The notes under the pieces: generated by a model
The model's input: the letters and a program-made list of their open reading frames with translations, nothing else
Database searches by the model: none
What the model was told of the DNA's origin: nothing
Made by a program: the position numbers and the translations under genes
Shown here: positions 15,939-22,812 of the stretch, piece after piece
Position numbering within the stretch: position 1 is the first letter of the stretch
How the letters are laid out: each line of letters starts with the position of its first letter
Source of the DNA: a virus
Strand: one strand, 5' to 3'
Virus record (IMG/VR): IMGVR_UViG_3300020198_000076
Span: 1 to 27,490 of that record
Length of the DNA stretch: 27,490 bases

Positions 15939-16210
15939 TAGTTGTTTACCTCATCATTAAAAAATCCTGCTGGATATTCAATCTTTACAGTGCCGTTGCC
16001 AGCGGTGGGTTTGCCTTCTTTGTCTTCGACCCACCATCTAACTTGTTTGACTTCTATGCCCAATTCTTCCATGTGGCATTTGTCTCTGGGGAATACGGGC
16101 ATGTGATATTCTTTGCCCTCAACAAGCACGGCGACTTTGCATTCCTTTTTATGTGGGCTGTATAGCAAGCAGTTGCCGCAGATTTCTTCTACTGGTTTTT
16201 TCTCTTTCAT
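15938..16210 (-). CDS. Small Cys-containing hypothetical protein
   Basis: This 90-aa protein has CGGAG 8 nt before the ATG. It has the pattern C-x2-C-x9-C with a later Cys-His (EICGNCLLYSPHKKECK, DKCHMEE), which could bind zinc or an iron-sulfur cluster. It shares one nucleotide with the next gene (TAATG), so the two Cys-rich proteins are probably made together. Confidence 0.65.
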   Translation of the reverse strand: MKEKKPVEEICGNCLLYSPHKKECKVAVLVEGKEYHMPVFPRDKCHMEELGIEVKQVRWWVEDKEGKPTAGNGTVKIEYPAGFFNDEVNN

Positions 16211-16294
16211 TTTATCTCCGATATTGATTTAACTACATCATAAAGCTAAAATAGACCACGTTATTATAGTTTCTTTCTGATCGGAGTCGTTGAA
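16211..16294. promoter_or_regulatory. Divergent promoter region
   Basis: This 84-nt gap separates divergent genes. GTTATTATAG (16260-16269) resembles the TATTATAG box upstream of the 1568 gene. CGGAG about 9 nt before the ATG at 16295 is the Shine-Dalgarno. The promoter call is by similarity and layout only. Confidence 0.35.
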
Positions 16295-16924
16295 ATGAAA
16301 ATAGTTTCTTTTTCTGCTCAATTAGGCATGGGAAAAGATGTGGCTGCGGACTATATTTGTCCCAAACTCAATAAGTTAAATATGGGGCAATGGGAACGTG
16401 GAGCATTTGCCAATGCCGTCAAGAATGTATATTGCGATGCTTTTGGGGTGGATAGAAAGTTCATCGAGGACTGGAAAAGAAATCCAGAGCCTCCACCCGG
16501 CATGTTGATGAATGTCCGTAAAAGCCTTCAATTTATTGGAGATGGTTTCCGACAAATTAAAGGCGATATATGGATTGAGGTTGCTTTGCGAGATGAATCT
16601 AAACAATTGGTAATATCTGATTCCAGATATATCAATGAAGCACGTCATGCACACAACAAAGGCGGAATTAATGTTGTTCTTTATCGGCCCGGATATTTGA
16701 ATGATGATCCTAATCCATCTGAATCACAAATCAAGCCAATTATTGAATGGTGCGTTCAAACACAGAAAGAGGGTCTTATCGACCACGATGTAGATGGTCC
16801 CAAAGGTTCTGAGTTTTATCATTACTTTTTGATAAATGATGGAACGCCTGCAGATTTTTATTCTAAACTGGATAGGTTGTTGATTCCCTATGTCAAATAC
16901 AAATATTCTGATTCAACCATGTAA
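16295..16924 (+). CDS. Deoxynucleoside monophosphate kinase-like protein (T4 gp1-like)
   Basis: This 209-aa protein has an N-terminal P-loop, SAQLGMGKDVAADYI (7-21), very like the start of T4 gp1 (SGVKRSGKDTTADFI, from memory), although the first P-loop Gly is Ala. A LID/NMP-binding-like region (RKSLQFIGDGFRQI) and ISDSRYINEARHAHNKGG follow. The likely role is phosphorylation of dNMPs for phage DNA synthesis, consistent with a phage thyX in the same window. The 3' end overlaps a cupin-like ORF by 35 nt. Confidence 0.72.
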   Translation: MKIVSFSAQLGMGKDVAADYICPKLNKLNMGQWERGAFANAVKNVYCDAFGVDRKFIEDWKRNPEPPPGMLMNVRKSLQFIGDGFRQIKGDIWIEVALRDESKQLVISDSRYINEARHAHNKGGINVVLYRPGYLNDDPNPSESQIKPIIEWCVQTQKEGLIDHDVDGPKGSEFYHYFLINDGTPADFYSKLDRLLIPYVKYKYSDSTM

Positions 16925-17069
16925 TTACGTCAAAAAAGGTTGGGGTTACGAAGTTTGGATTTGTAATTTCCCCAACTATTGTGGCAAAATTCTTGGCTTT
17001 AACAAAGACAAGAAATGTTCTTGGCATTATCACAAAATTAAAGATGAAGTCCTATACGTCGGAGATTAA
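16890..17069 (+). pseudogene. Truncated cupin-like ORF
   Basis: This 59-aa reading frame lies partly inside the end of the kinase gene. The segment WGYEVWICNFPNYCGKILGF followed by WHYHKIKDEVLYV matches the first half of a small cupin, including the HxH metal ligands. The frame stops (GD, then TAA) where the family normally continues with the second half of the barrel. The following ATG at 17070 opens an unrelated protein. It is most likely a 5' remnant left by recombination, though a short expressed product is possible. Its end carries CGGAG, the Shine-Dalgarno for the next gene. Confidence 0.55.
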
Positions 17070-17699
17070 ATGGGAACTTATTTAAAAAATGGCATTCTTT
17101 GTGCAAACTTTAACTCAGAAAGATCAGAAGAATATGATCTTATGGGCAGAGGTTATGTTCGAGATTTTTTCTCTATAGACCCAGAATGTTCAATATTTGA
17201 CAATGATAGGGAAAATGGTTTCATTGATTATGATAAATCAGATTTAAGGTTGGAGATTTTCAAACAGATATTTTTCATCGAGGCCGCAGTTAAAAGCAAT
17301 AGAAATTTTGGTTTTGTGTCTCAAGGTGTCGATGTAGAAGCTAGAAAATTGAAATATTACAAATCAATAATTTTAATGTTTAACAAATTATTTAGTGATA
17401 TGTTGATAATAGATGGTCGATGTTTGTTGGCTGCACAAAACCACTCTGGCAAAGAGTATTGTGGTCACTATCCGGTACGTTCAACTCCGAATTTTACGAT
17501 GCCAGCAAGTGAATGTTATCGTTTAAGGAAATGGTGCAATGAAAATGGCGAATGGGAATTACAAGATTTTTATCGCATTGCATACAGGCATGTGCCACAC
17601 TTAGAAAACAAAGGTGGTCGTTGGAAACAAGTGAATCGCAAACAGTGTAGAGTTGCTATTCCTTCGTTTATTTCTCGTGTACTTCAAATGTATGCATAG
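17070..17699 (+). CDS. Hypothetical protein
   Basis: This 209-aa protein starts directly after the cupin-remnant stop (TAAATG), with CGGAG upstream. The sequence has aromatic-rich helices (LRLEIFKQIFFIEAAV, YYKSIILMFNKLFSDMLIID) and a basic C-terminus (GGRWKQVNRKQCRVAIPSFI). The first part is more AT-rich than its neighbours. I recognise no family. Its last 32 nt overlap a convergent minus-strand ORF. Confidence 0.65.
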   Translation: MGTYLKNGILCANFNSERSEEYDLMGRGYVRDFFSIDPECSIFDNDRENGFIDYDKSDLRLEIFKQIFFIEAAVKSNRNFGFVSQGVDVEARKLKYYKSIILMFNKLFSDMLIIDGRCLLAAQNHSGKEYCGHYPVRSTPNFTMPASECYRLRKWCNENGEWELQDFYRIAYRHVPHLENKGGRWKQVNRKQCRVAIPSFISRVLQMYA

Positions 17700-17955
17700 G
17701 CCGGATTCTGTCAAAATCTTGAACAGTTTCCCAGCCTGACCATCCATGTACGAGTACGCCTAATTCTGGATGACACCCTTTAATCCATCTTCTTCCTTTT
17801 TCAAAACAGCCTTGTTTGTAGAAGATTTGTTCATCCAGAATTTCTAGGGCTTTCTCATTTCCTTCGCTGCCATTTTTAGTTTCCCGATCCCCTTCTCGGT
17901 CATTACCATAAAATTCCATCCCCTCGCTTCGCAATGTTGTTGGCAGGCTGTCCAT
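17668..17955 (-). CDS. Possible small protein overlapping the TnsA-like gene
   Basis: This 95-aa frame has AAGGA about 10 nt before an ATG that lies inside the TnsA-like gene in another frame, with a 112-nt overlap. The C-terminal 60 residues (ALEILDEQIFYKQGCFEKGR, WIKGCHPELGVLVHGWSG) look protein-like and fill the otherwise empty stretch 17700-17843. The N-terminal 35 residues look like overlap-derived sequence. Start and reality are both uncertain. Confidence 0.45.
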   Translation of the reverse strand: MDSLPTTLRSEGMEFYGNDREGDRETKNGSEGNEKALEILDEQIFYKQGCFEKGRRWIKGCHPELGVLVHGWSGWETVQDFDRIRPMHTFEVHEK

Positions 17956-18515
17956 TTCGCTGTGTTCCTTGGTAATGAGGTTTGATTGGCTGGTTTAATT
18001 TCCCATATTTCTACATGGCCATCATTAAATAAGACACTTAAATCTGGGTTATATTCGTGCGTTTCGCCCTCGAAAAAATACTGAACTTTGAATGGTTCTA
18101 CATCGTATTTTACGACTTCGGGCAGATATTCCAAGCATTCATATACTTCGCATTCATATCCACTACGGTAATGCATTTCTTTGCCGCCGTTTTTTGAGGA
18201 AATTAAATATCCTTCTCGGAATTTTGGTTTCCTTTGTTTCATTTTACCCGTGCGAGTGCTGTGGTCTTTCCATATCAGAGCTTTCATTTGCCCGATCTTG
18301 GGGACTTCTTTTTCAGAGGGGTGCTTGGCTTTAAAGTGTAGCCTTAAATCCCGAACGGGTGCCCCACAACGAGCTAAAGGGCATAAGACGTATTCTCGCC
18401 CCTCTTCATGATTTTCAATGATATGTGCTTTGTAGGGTTCGTATTCCTCGAATTCTCTCCCACAAACAAAGCACATCCATTTCCTTTTACTATTGTCCTT
18501 CTGGAATGGTAACAT
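17844..18515 (-). CDS. TnsA/T4 gp4-like nuclease with N-terminal zinc fingers
   Basis: This 223-aa protein has AAGGT 7 nt before the ATG. Two C2H2-like fingers open it: C15, C18, H31, H36 and C45, C50, H60, H65. Residues 115-210 form a TnsA-like PD-(D/E)xK nuclease: MHYRSGYECEVYECLEYLP with E121/E123, EYNPD (D158), WEIKP (E172, K174), then the helix KWTACQQHCEARGWNF. This domain aligns in order and spacing with T4 gp4 (YRSNWEKFFFEWL, FIEIKP, DKWKAAQSLAEKRG, from memory), the head-completion protein. It could finish packaged DNA ends or act as a free nuclease. The zinc fingers are not part of T4 gp4. Confidence 0.78.
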   Translation of the reverse strand: MLPFQKDNSKRKWMCFVCGREFEEYEPYKAHIIENHEEGREYVLCPLARCGAPVRDLRLHFKAKHPSEKEVPKIGQMKALIWKDHSTRTGKMKQRKPKFREGYLISSKNGGKEMHYRSGYECEVYECLEYLPEVVKYDVEPFKVQYFFEGETHEYNPDLSVLFNDGHVEIWEIKPANQTSLPRNTAKWTACQQHCEARGWNFMVMTEKGIGKLKMAAKEMRKP

Positions 18516-18533
18516 ATTTAACCTTGTGTGTTC

Positions 18534-18541
18534 TATATAAA
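18534..18541 (+). promoter_or_regulatory. TATATAAA box directly upstream of ATG
   Basis: CTATATAAAAGC ends 1 nt before the ATG at 18545, and no Shine-Dalgarno is visible. The box resembles the T4 late promoter core (TATAAATA) with mismatches. If it is a promoter, the transcript would be almost leaderless. Confidence 0.35.
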
Positions 18542-18544
18542 AGC

Positions 18545-19018
18545 ATGAAGTATTTACTGACTGGCTTTAAACATTTTTTCGAGGAAATGGATTTAGACCC
18601 TCAAAAGCGGGCCGAAAAAGGGGAAGGTGAATCTGATACCGACCCTCAATCGGAAGACTATTTTTCCGCTTTAGGGGATGAATTTGGCATTGGATGGAAA
18701 GATGTAGCAAAAATGATTTCAGCCCAGCCGTGGGTTTCTTCCCATTTTTCTTTGGGAAAACCCGGCAAGGAGATACTTTATAAATTGTCCGCTTGGGAAG
18801 TAGTCCCCGGCACACTGACGCCAGATGGTGCTGATATTCGACTTAAACCCCAAAAACATGACAGAAGCTATTTGAAAGGCAACAAACTCAACAAAGGTAT
18901 GCCAGATGAAGGTCGGTATCATCTTAGCAGAAAAGACCTCATTCAATTTTTAACAACAGGATGGACTCCACCCGCAGGAGCCGCAGGAGGAGCAGGTGCT
19001 GCACCACCCCCAATGTAA
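18545..19018 (+). CDS. Putative internal virion protein with capsid-targeting-like N-terminus
   Basis: This 157-aa protein begins at the ATG at 18545; the in-frame extension upstream to 18425 lies in the divergent gene. The N-terminus KYLLTGFKHFFEEMDL resembles the short amphipathic L-x-x-F-x-x-F-x-E peptides that target T4 internal proteins to the prohead. An acidic linker follows, then a folded-looking region (DEFGIGWKDVAKMISAQPWV, EGRYHLSRKDLIQFL). The C-terminus is low-complexity Pro-Ala-Gly (TPPAGAAGGAGAAPPPM). The coding region for this tail contains the AGGAGG that drives the next gene. Function inferred only. Confidence 0.6.
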   Translation: MKYLLTGFKHFFEEMDLDPQKRAEKGEGESDTDPQSEDYFSALGDEFGIGWKDVAKMISAQPWVSSHFSLGKPGKEILYKLSAWEVVPGTLTPDGADIRLKPQKHDRSYLKGNKLNKGMPDEGRYHLSRKDLIQFLTTGWTPPAGAAGGAGAAPPPM

Positions 19019-19178
19019 ATTGTCTTTTAAAGAATGGTTTCAATTACAAGAAGTCGGCACAGGAACTAATGCTGTTGCCGTATTTGCACGTCCAATTATG
19101 GGCGGACCAGTTACTCGTTCAGCCCCTAAATTGTTGGTAGCTGATTCTGACGAAGATAAGAAAAAGAAGGATAAATGA
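18996..19178 (+). CDS. Small protein, GTG start, capsid-targeting-like motif
   Basis: This 60-aa protein starts at a GTG preceded by AGGAGG at 5-nt spacing, inside the previous gene (23-nt overlap). Residues 9-20 (LSFKEWFQLQEV) resemble the capsid-targeting-like motif of its neighbours. The C-terminus is charged (DSDEDKKKKDK). Its TGA overlaps the ATG of the next gene (ATGA), so the set 18545-20635 appears translationally coupled. Confidence 0.6.
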   Translation: MLHHPQCKLSFKEWFQLQEVGTGTNAVAVFARPIMGGPVTRSAPKLLVADSDEDKKKKDK

Positions 19179-20635
19179 CATTAAATTACACATTGAGTGA
19201 TTATTCGCAACAAATAGACGAAGGTTTTTTTGATTCTTTGAAACAAGGGTTTCAATCAAAATATGACCAAGCTAGAGGGTCGCAGGAAAATGAACAAGAT
19301 TTGCAAAAGTATGCTCAAAAAGCTATCCCGGCTATTAAACAAGCCGGAAGTATCGCTCAAAAATACTCCAAGAAAGTTGGCATTCCGTTGCCACTTGCTA
19401 CGGCCATCGTAGCTGCTGGAATCGTTGGGGGACCAACAGCTATTCCATTTGCTGCCTTAATGTATTTTGTTAGAAAGCCAATTAACAAAATTGCGGGTAA
19501 GGCATTTGATGCAGGCGCACAAAAAATGGGTTGGCAACAACCTCAACAACAGCTTCAGCCCCAGCCTCAGCCCCAACTGGCATGGAACTTAAATTCTGGA
19601 ATGGGATTTAGAGAATATTTGGCGGCGGTTGAAATGTATGAAGAAAGTTGGTTGGGCGATAAATTTACTCAAGCGAGAACATGGTGGAATGAAAAAGGTG
19701 CAGATCGACTTGGCGGGGCCATAGGCAAAGGTGCTGGTTACGTTTCTGGTAAGACTGCAAAATATTCAGCTAACATATCTAATTTGATTAAAAGTTCCTA
19801 CTCGGCATTGTCGAAGTTTGCTAAAGAAAATAAATTGTCAATTGCTAAAACTGCATTTTTAATGGCCGTAGGTGCAGCAGTTGGAGCGGGTGTTGGTTCG
19901 GCGGTTAATGCGCTTACTCAAGGAACAGATGTTGTGGCGACAACAGCCGTCGATGCCGTTCGAGATTCAGGCACTGTTCCTGAAAATGATATGGAATGGC
20001 TCCAACAGAATTTCAAACCGGAAGTGACCGCAAATGCAGATGGTAGTTATAGTGTTACTGGCGAAGATATTTATTCAACCACTGGCAAATCGCTAGGCGA
20101 TACTGTGCAGGGAGATTATGATGGCGACGATGTGACTGATACTGCCATTCTAATGAATGGGGGAGATTTGTTGAAAACGGTAAATGATGAATTGAATAAT
20201 TCAGATATATTTAGCTCTTTTACTACCTCGCAGCCTGTTGAGGGGCCGCATCCGGGCATGATGGTTCTTCAGGTACATGCGACTATTACGCCACAACCCG
20301 GACAGGGAGCAGAAGAAGTCTTGCGAATGGCCCACGAACAATTAAGACAACAACTGGAAGAAGTGGGAGTAACAGTCCAAGATTTTAAGCCAATTAGTTA
20401 CGGACAGCCTGATGCACCAATACAAATACAAACGACATTGACTTATTCCAATGTTCCCGGCGCTGCCATAGGCGCTGCCGTAGGCGGTGCAGCGGGAGGT
20501 ATGTCTCAACAACAGCCGCAACAACAGCCGCAACAACAGCCGCAAGGACCAAATCGTTTGCAGAGGTTTGGGTCGTGGCTCCAAAAAGTGAACAAATATG
20601 GATTGCCAAGCAAAAATAAGTCTGGCTGGCAGTAA
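19175..20635 (+). CDS. Putative internal virion protein with hydrophobic segments and Gln-Pro linkers
   Basis: This 486-aa protein starts at an ATG overlapping the previous stop, with AAGGA upstream. It seems bipartite. Part one (1-130) has DEGFFDSLKQGFQSKYDQAR and a hydrophobic segment (PLATAIVAAGIVGGPTAIPF). A Gln-Pro linker leads to part two, which begins with a capsid-targeting-like GFREYLAAVEMYEESWLGDK. A second glycine-zipper-like hydrophobic stretch follows (AFLMAVGAAVGAGVGSAVNA), then a folded acidic domain. The end is Gly-Ala-rich, then a tandem QQQP repeat. The mix suggests a virion-internal or ejected membrane-interacting protein. No family recognised. Confidence 0.65.
   Translation: MTLNYTLSDYSQQIDEGFFDSLKQGFQSKYDQARGSQENEQDLQKYAQKAIPAIKQAGSIAQKYSKKVGIPLPLATAIVAAGIVGGPTAIPFAALMYFVRKPINKIAGKAFDAGAQKMGWQQPQQQLQPQPQPQLAWNLNSGMGFREYLAAVEMYEESWLGDKFTQARTWWNEKGADRLGGAIGKGAGYVSGKTAKYSANISNLIKSSYSALSKFAKENKLSIAKTAFLMAVGAAVGAGVGSAVNALTQGTDVVATTAVDAVRDSGTVPENDMEWLQQNFKPEVTANADGSYSVTGEDIYSTTGKSLGDTVQGDYDGDDVTDTAILMNGGDLLKTVNDELNNSDIFSSFTTSQPVEGPHPGMMVLQVHATITPQPGQGAEEVLRMAHEQLRQQLEEVGVTVQDFKPISYGQPDAPIQIQTTLTYSNVPGAAIGAAVGGAAGGMSQQQPQQQPQQQPQGPNRLQRFGSWLQKVNKYGLPSKNKSGWQ
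20507..20542 (+). repeat. Three tandem 12-bp repeats (CAACAACAGCCG)
   Basis: Three exact copies of CAACAACAGCCG encode a QQQP-type repeat near the C-terminus of the 486-aa protein. Exact identity at the DNA level suggests recent slippage and possible length variation. Confidence 0.9.
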
Positions 20636-20668
20636 TCGAGCTTTACTCCCTGCATTGCTTTCTTTATA

Positions 20669-20860
20669 ATGCGGGACATGGCTAAAGAGAAAATATCTGG
20701 CGATACTTGTCCTATTTGTCATCAACCCATAGATGTTGCTGTCCGCATGGCAGAGCCTTTTTTGTTTCTCAGAAAAGTCGATCAAATCTGCTTTACTTGC
20801 TATTCTGTGCCTAAGATGTGGTATCAAGAGGGCGATCAACATAAGCATAATTGTATTTGA
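20669..20860 (+). CDS. Small zinc-ribbon protein
   Basis: This 63-aa protein has two Cys pairs, CPIC and CFTC, about 25 residues apart, typical of a zinc ribbon. The ATG at 20669 sits in the right arm of a hairpin (CCCTGCATT pairing with AATGCGGG, 20648-20675), and no Shine-Dalgarno is seen. A second ATG at 20678, seven nt after TATAATGC, is an equally good start and would give 60 aa. Function unknown. Confidence 0.6.
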   Translation: MRDMAKEKISGDTCPICHQPIDVAVRMAEPFLFLRKVDQICFTCYSVPKMWYQEGDQHKHNCI

Positions 20861-20895
20861 CAAAGTTTCCGGCACTTACCATTTGAGAGAAGACT

Positions 20896-21783
20896 ATGCT
20901 TTACGATGTAATGAACAACGTACCAGAGAAAACAATTAAGTGTTTAGATCATGGGCATGTTACATTGATTGATGTTATGCCACGGATGGTTCCAGAATCA
21001 CAAAAAACTTCTGATTATGCCATTGTTCAAGCGGCACGAGTGTCATATGGCGATGGCACAAAGTCATTTAACGAAGACCGTGGATTGATTCGATATTTGA
21101 TGCGGCATGTTCACACTACGCCATTCGAGATGGTTGAATTCAAATTTCATATGAAAATGCCAATTTTTATAGCCAGACAAGCAGTGCGTCACAGAACTGC
21201 AAATATCAATGAATATAGCGGACGATATTCGGTCATGAAGGACGAGTTTTATAAGCCAGATTTGGATAACGTCCGACAGCAATCAAAAACAAATAAGCAA
21301 GGAAGTGAAGGCAAAATTGAGAACATAGACGCTCAAGGATTTCTTGCTAATTTAGATGAAATATGCCTTAAATCCTATCAAGCATACGAGCAGGGTTTGA
21401 ACAACGGCGTTGCTCGTGAACAGTCTCGTATGATTCTTCCTGTCAATCTTTATACCGAGTGGTATTGGAAGATTGATTTGCACAATTTATTCCACTTCCT
21501 TGGTCTGCGATGCGACAAGCACGCTCAATGGGAAATTCGTGTATTTGCTGATGCGATGCTGGGTTTGATTACTCCTATCGTTCCTTGGGCCGTTGAAGCG
21601 TGGGACGATTATCACGACCACCGAGGGGCCAAAAAGTTTACTCGACTCGAATTAGAAGCTTTGCGGCGATACGTTGGCTGGAATGTTGAAGGTACTGCAC
21701 CCCAGATTGAATCAGAGAATAAACGAGAACGAGCAGAGTGGAAAGAAAAGGCCGCTTTGTTGGGATTGATTGTCGGAGATTGA
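20896..21783 (+). CDS. thyX: Flavin-dependent thymidylate synthase
   Basis: This 295-aa protein makes dTMP from dUMP using FAD, NADPH and methylene-tetrahydrofolate. The ThyX signature RHRx7S is present as RHRTANINEYS, with RHR at 98-100 and Ser at 108, followed by GRY. Other family regions are AARVSYGDGTKSFNEDRGLI, HTTPFEMVEFKFHMKMPIF, and the C-terminal GVAREQSRMILPVNLYTEWY with RCDKHAQWEIR. GAGAAGA precedes the ATG. With the gp1-like kinase it supports phage nucleotide synthesis. Length is slightly above that of typical ThyX because of an insert around residues 120-145. Confidence 0.95.
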   Translation: MLYDVMNNVPEKTIKCLDHGHVTLIDVMPRMVPESQKTSDYAIVQAARVSYGDGTKSFNEDRGLIRYLMRHVHTTPFEMVEFKFHMKMPIFIARQAVRHRTANINEYSGRYSVMKDEFYKPDLDNVRQQSKTNKQGSEGKIENIDAQGFLANLDEICLKSYQAYEQGLNNGVAREQSRMILPVNLYTEWYWKIDLHNLFHFLGLRCDKHAQWEIRVFADAMLGLITPIVPWAVEAWDDYHDHRGAKKFTRLELEALRRYVGWNVEGTAPQIESENKRERAEWKEKAALLGLIVGD

Positions 21784-21788
21784 TTTTG

Positions 21789-21796
21789 TATAAATA
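21789..21796 (+). promoter_or_regulatory. T4-type late promoter box TATAAATA upstream of the Tas gene
   Basis: TATAAATA matches the T4 late promoter core exactly. It lies 29 nt before the ATG at 21826 and just after the thyX stop. TTGGAGGA follows at a normal distance. It would drive the Tas-like gene and probably the downstream array. Confidence 0.55.
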
Positions 21797-21825
21797 ATCA
21801 AAACGATATTTTGCTTGGAGGATTT

Positions 21826-22812
21826 ATGGACGACGTTAAAAATTATGCTGTGGATTGGTCACACAAAACAGACAAGTTGGCTGTGACTGATGGCAAAAAG
21901 ATTACGAAAACTTTGCCCGATCCTTCTCCTGAAATTGTGATTTGGACGGAGAACATGCCCGCCAAATACGCAAAAAAGTTTTTGGATGTTGGTGCGAAAG
22001 TTCTTCGTTGTAAGCCTAATGATACCGCCAAAGCACGAGAGCAAGTGCAGAAAAATCACAAGCCTGACTTTGAAAAAACTGACGAAAATGATGTGCGAGT
22101 AATTTGGGCGCTGTCGAAAACCCGCCCGGAGTTGTTCCGTCCGTTTAGGCTTCCCTCAGTTCTATCTTGTGCTTATGCTACTTTCAAAGATTTTCAAGAA
22201 GTTCGCATTCGCACAAACAACAGATTATTTATCGAAGAAGATAACCCTGTATTGGGTGAATTTTTTAAGACTTTTGAAAAAGCCGAAAAACAGCTATTAA
22301 AGGCCGTTGAAACAAAACTCAAGGAAGAGCCTATTTATAATGAATGGTTGTTGAAGATCAAAGGCATCGGACCTGCTATTGCCGGTGGGCTGGTCGCTTT
22401 AATTGGTGATATTGAGCGATTCAATACTGTTTCTGCATTATGGGCTTATTCAGGATATGGTGTTTATGATGGTAAGGTTCAAAAGAAAACTAAAGGCCAG
22501 CCAAATAATTGGGCGGGCAAAATTCGTTCGTTGATGTACAATGTTGTAGATATGTTTATTAAACATAGAACACCAATCTATCGGGATATTTACGACAAAG
22601 AAAAAGCATTGCAAGTTTCTCGTGGTATTTCACTTGGACATGCACACAACCGAGCAATTCGCAAGACCGCTAAAATATTTTTGCAACATTATTGGGTTGT
22701 CGCCAGAACTCAAGCTGGATTGTCGGTTTCCCAGCCTTGGGTTCTTGAACATGGTGGTCACTGTGATTATATTGAAGTGCCCAATTGGAATAAGCCAACC
22801 GGGTGCGTGTAA
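21826..22812 (+). CDS. tasR: TIGR-associated Tas protein, TasR-like (RuvC-like plus Nop/IS110-like domains)
   Basis: This 328-aa protein starts at the ATG at 21826, with TTGGAGGA 6 nt upstream. The N-terminal RuvC/DEDD-like domain shows D10 (VDWSHKTDKLAV), E42 (IWTENMPAKY), and D86 and D89 (KTDENDVRVIWAL). A helical region follows (residues 135-185). The C-terminal Transposase_20/Nop-like domain begins at LLKIKGIGPAIAGGLVALIG, then ALWAYSGYGV, WAGKIRSLMYNVVDMF, and GHAHNRAIRKTAKIFLQHYW. The IS110 serine ('QSG') is replaced by a YDGKVQKKTKG stretch, and no insertion-sequence ends are evident. Directly downstream is a 36-bp-period spacer array. This fits RNA-guided TasR of TIGR-Tas systems better than an IS110 transposase. 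Confidence 0.82.
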   Translation: MDDVKNYAVDWSHKTDKLAVTDGKKITKTLPDPSPEIVIWTENMPAKYAKKFLDVGAKVLRCKPNDTAKAREQVQKNHKPDFEKTDENDVRVIWALSKTRPELFRPFRLPSVLSCAYATFKDFQEVRIRTNNRLFIEEDNPVLGEFFKTFEKAEKQLLKAVETKLKEEPIYNEWLLKIKGIGPAIAGGLVALIGDIERFNTVSALWAYSGYGVYDGKVQKKTKGQPNNWAGKIRSLMYNVVDMFIKHRTPIYRDIYDKEKALQVSRGISLGHAHNRAIRKTAKIFLQHYWVVARTQAGLSVSQPWVLEHGGHCDYIEVPNWNKPTGCV

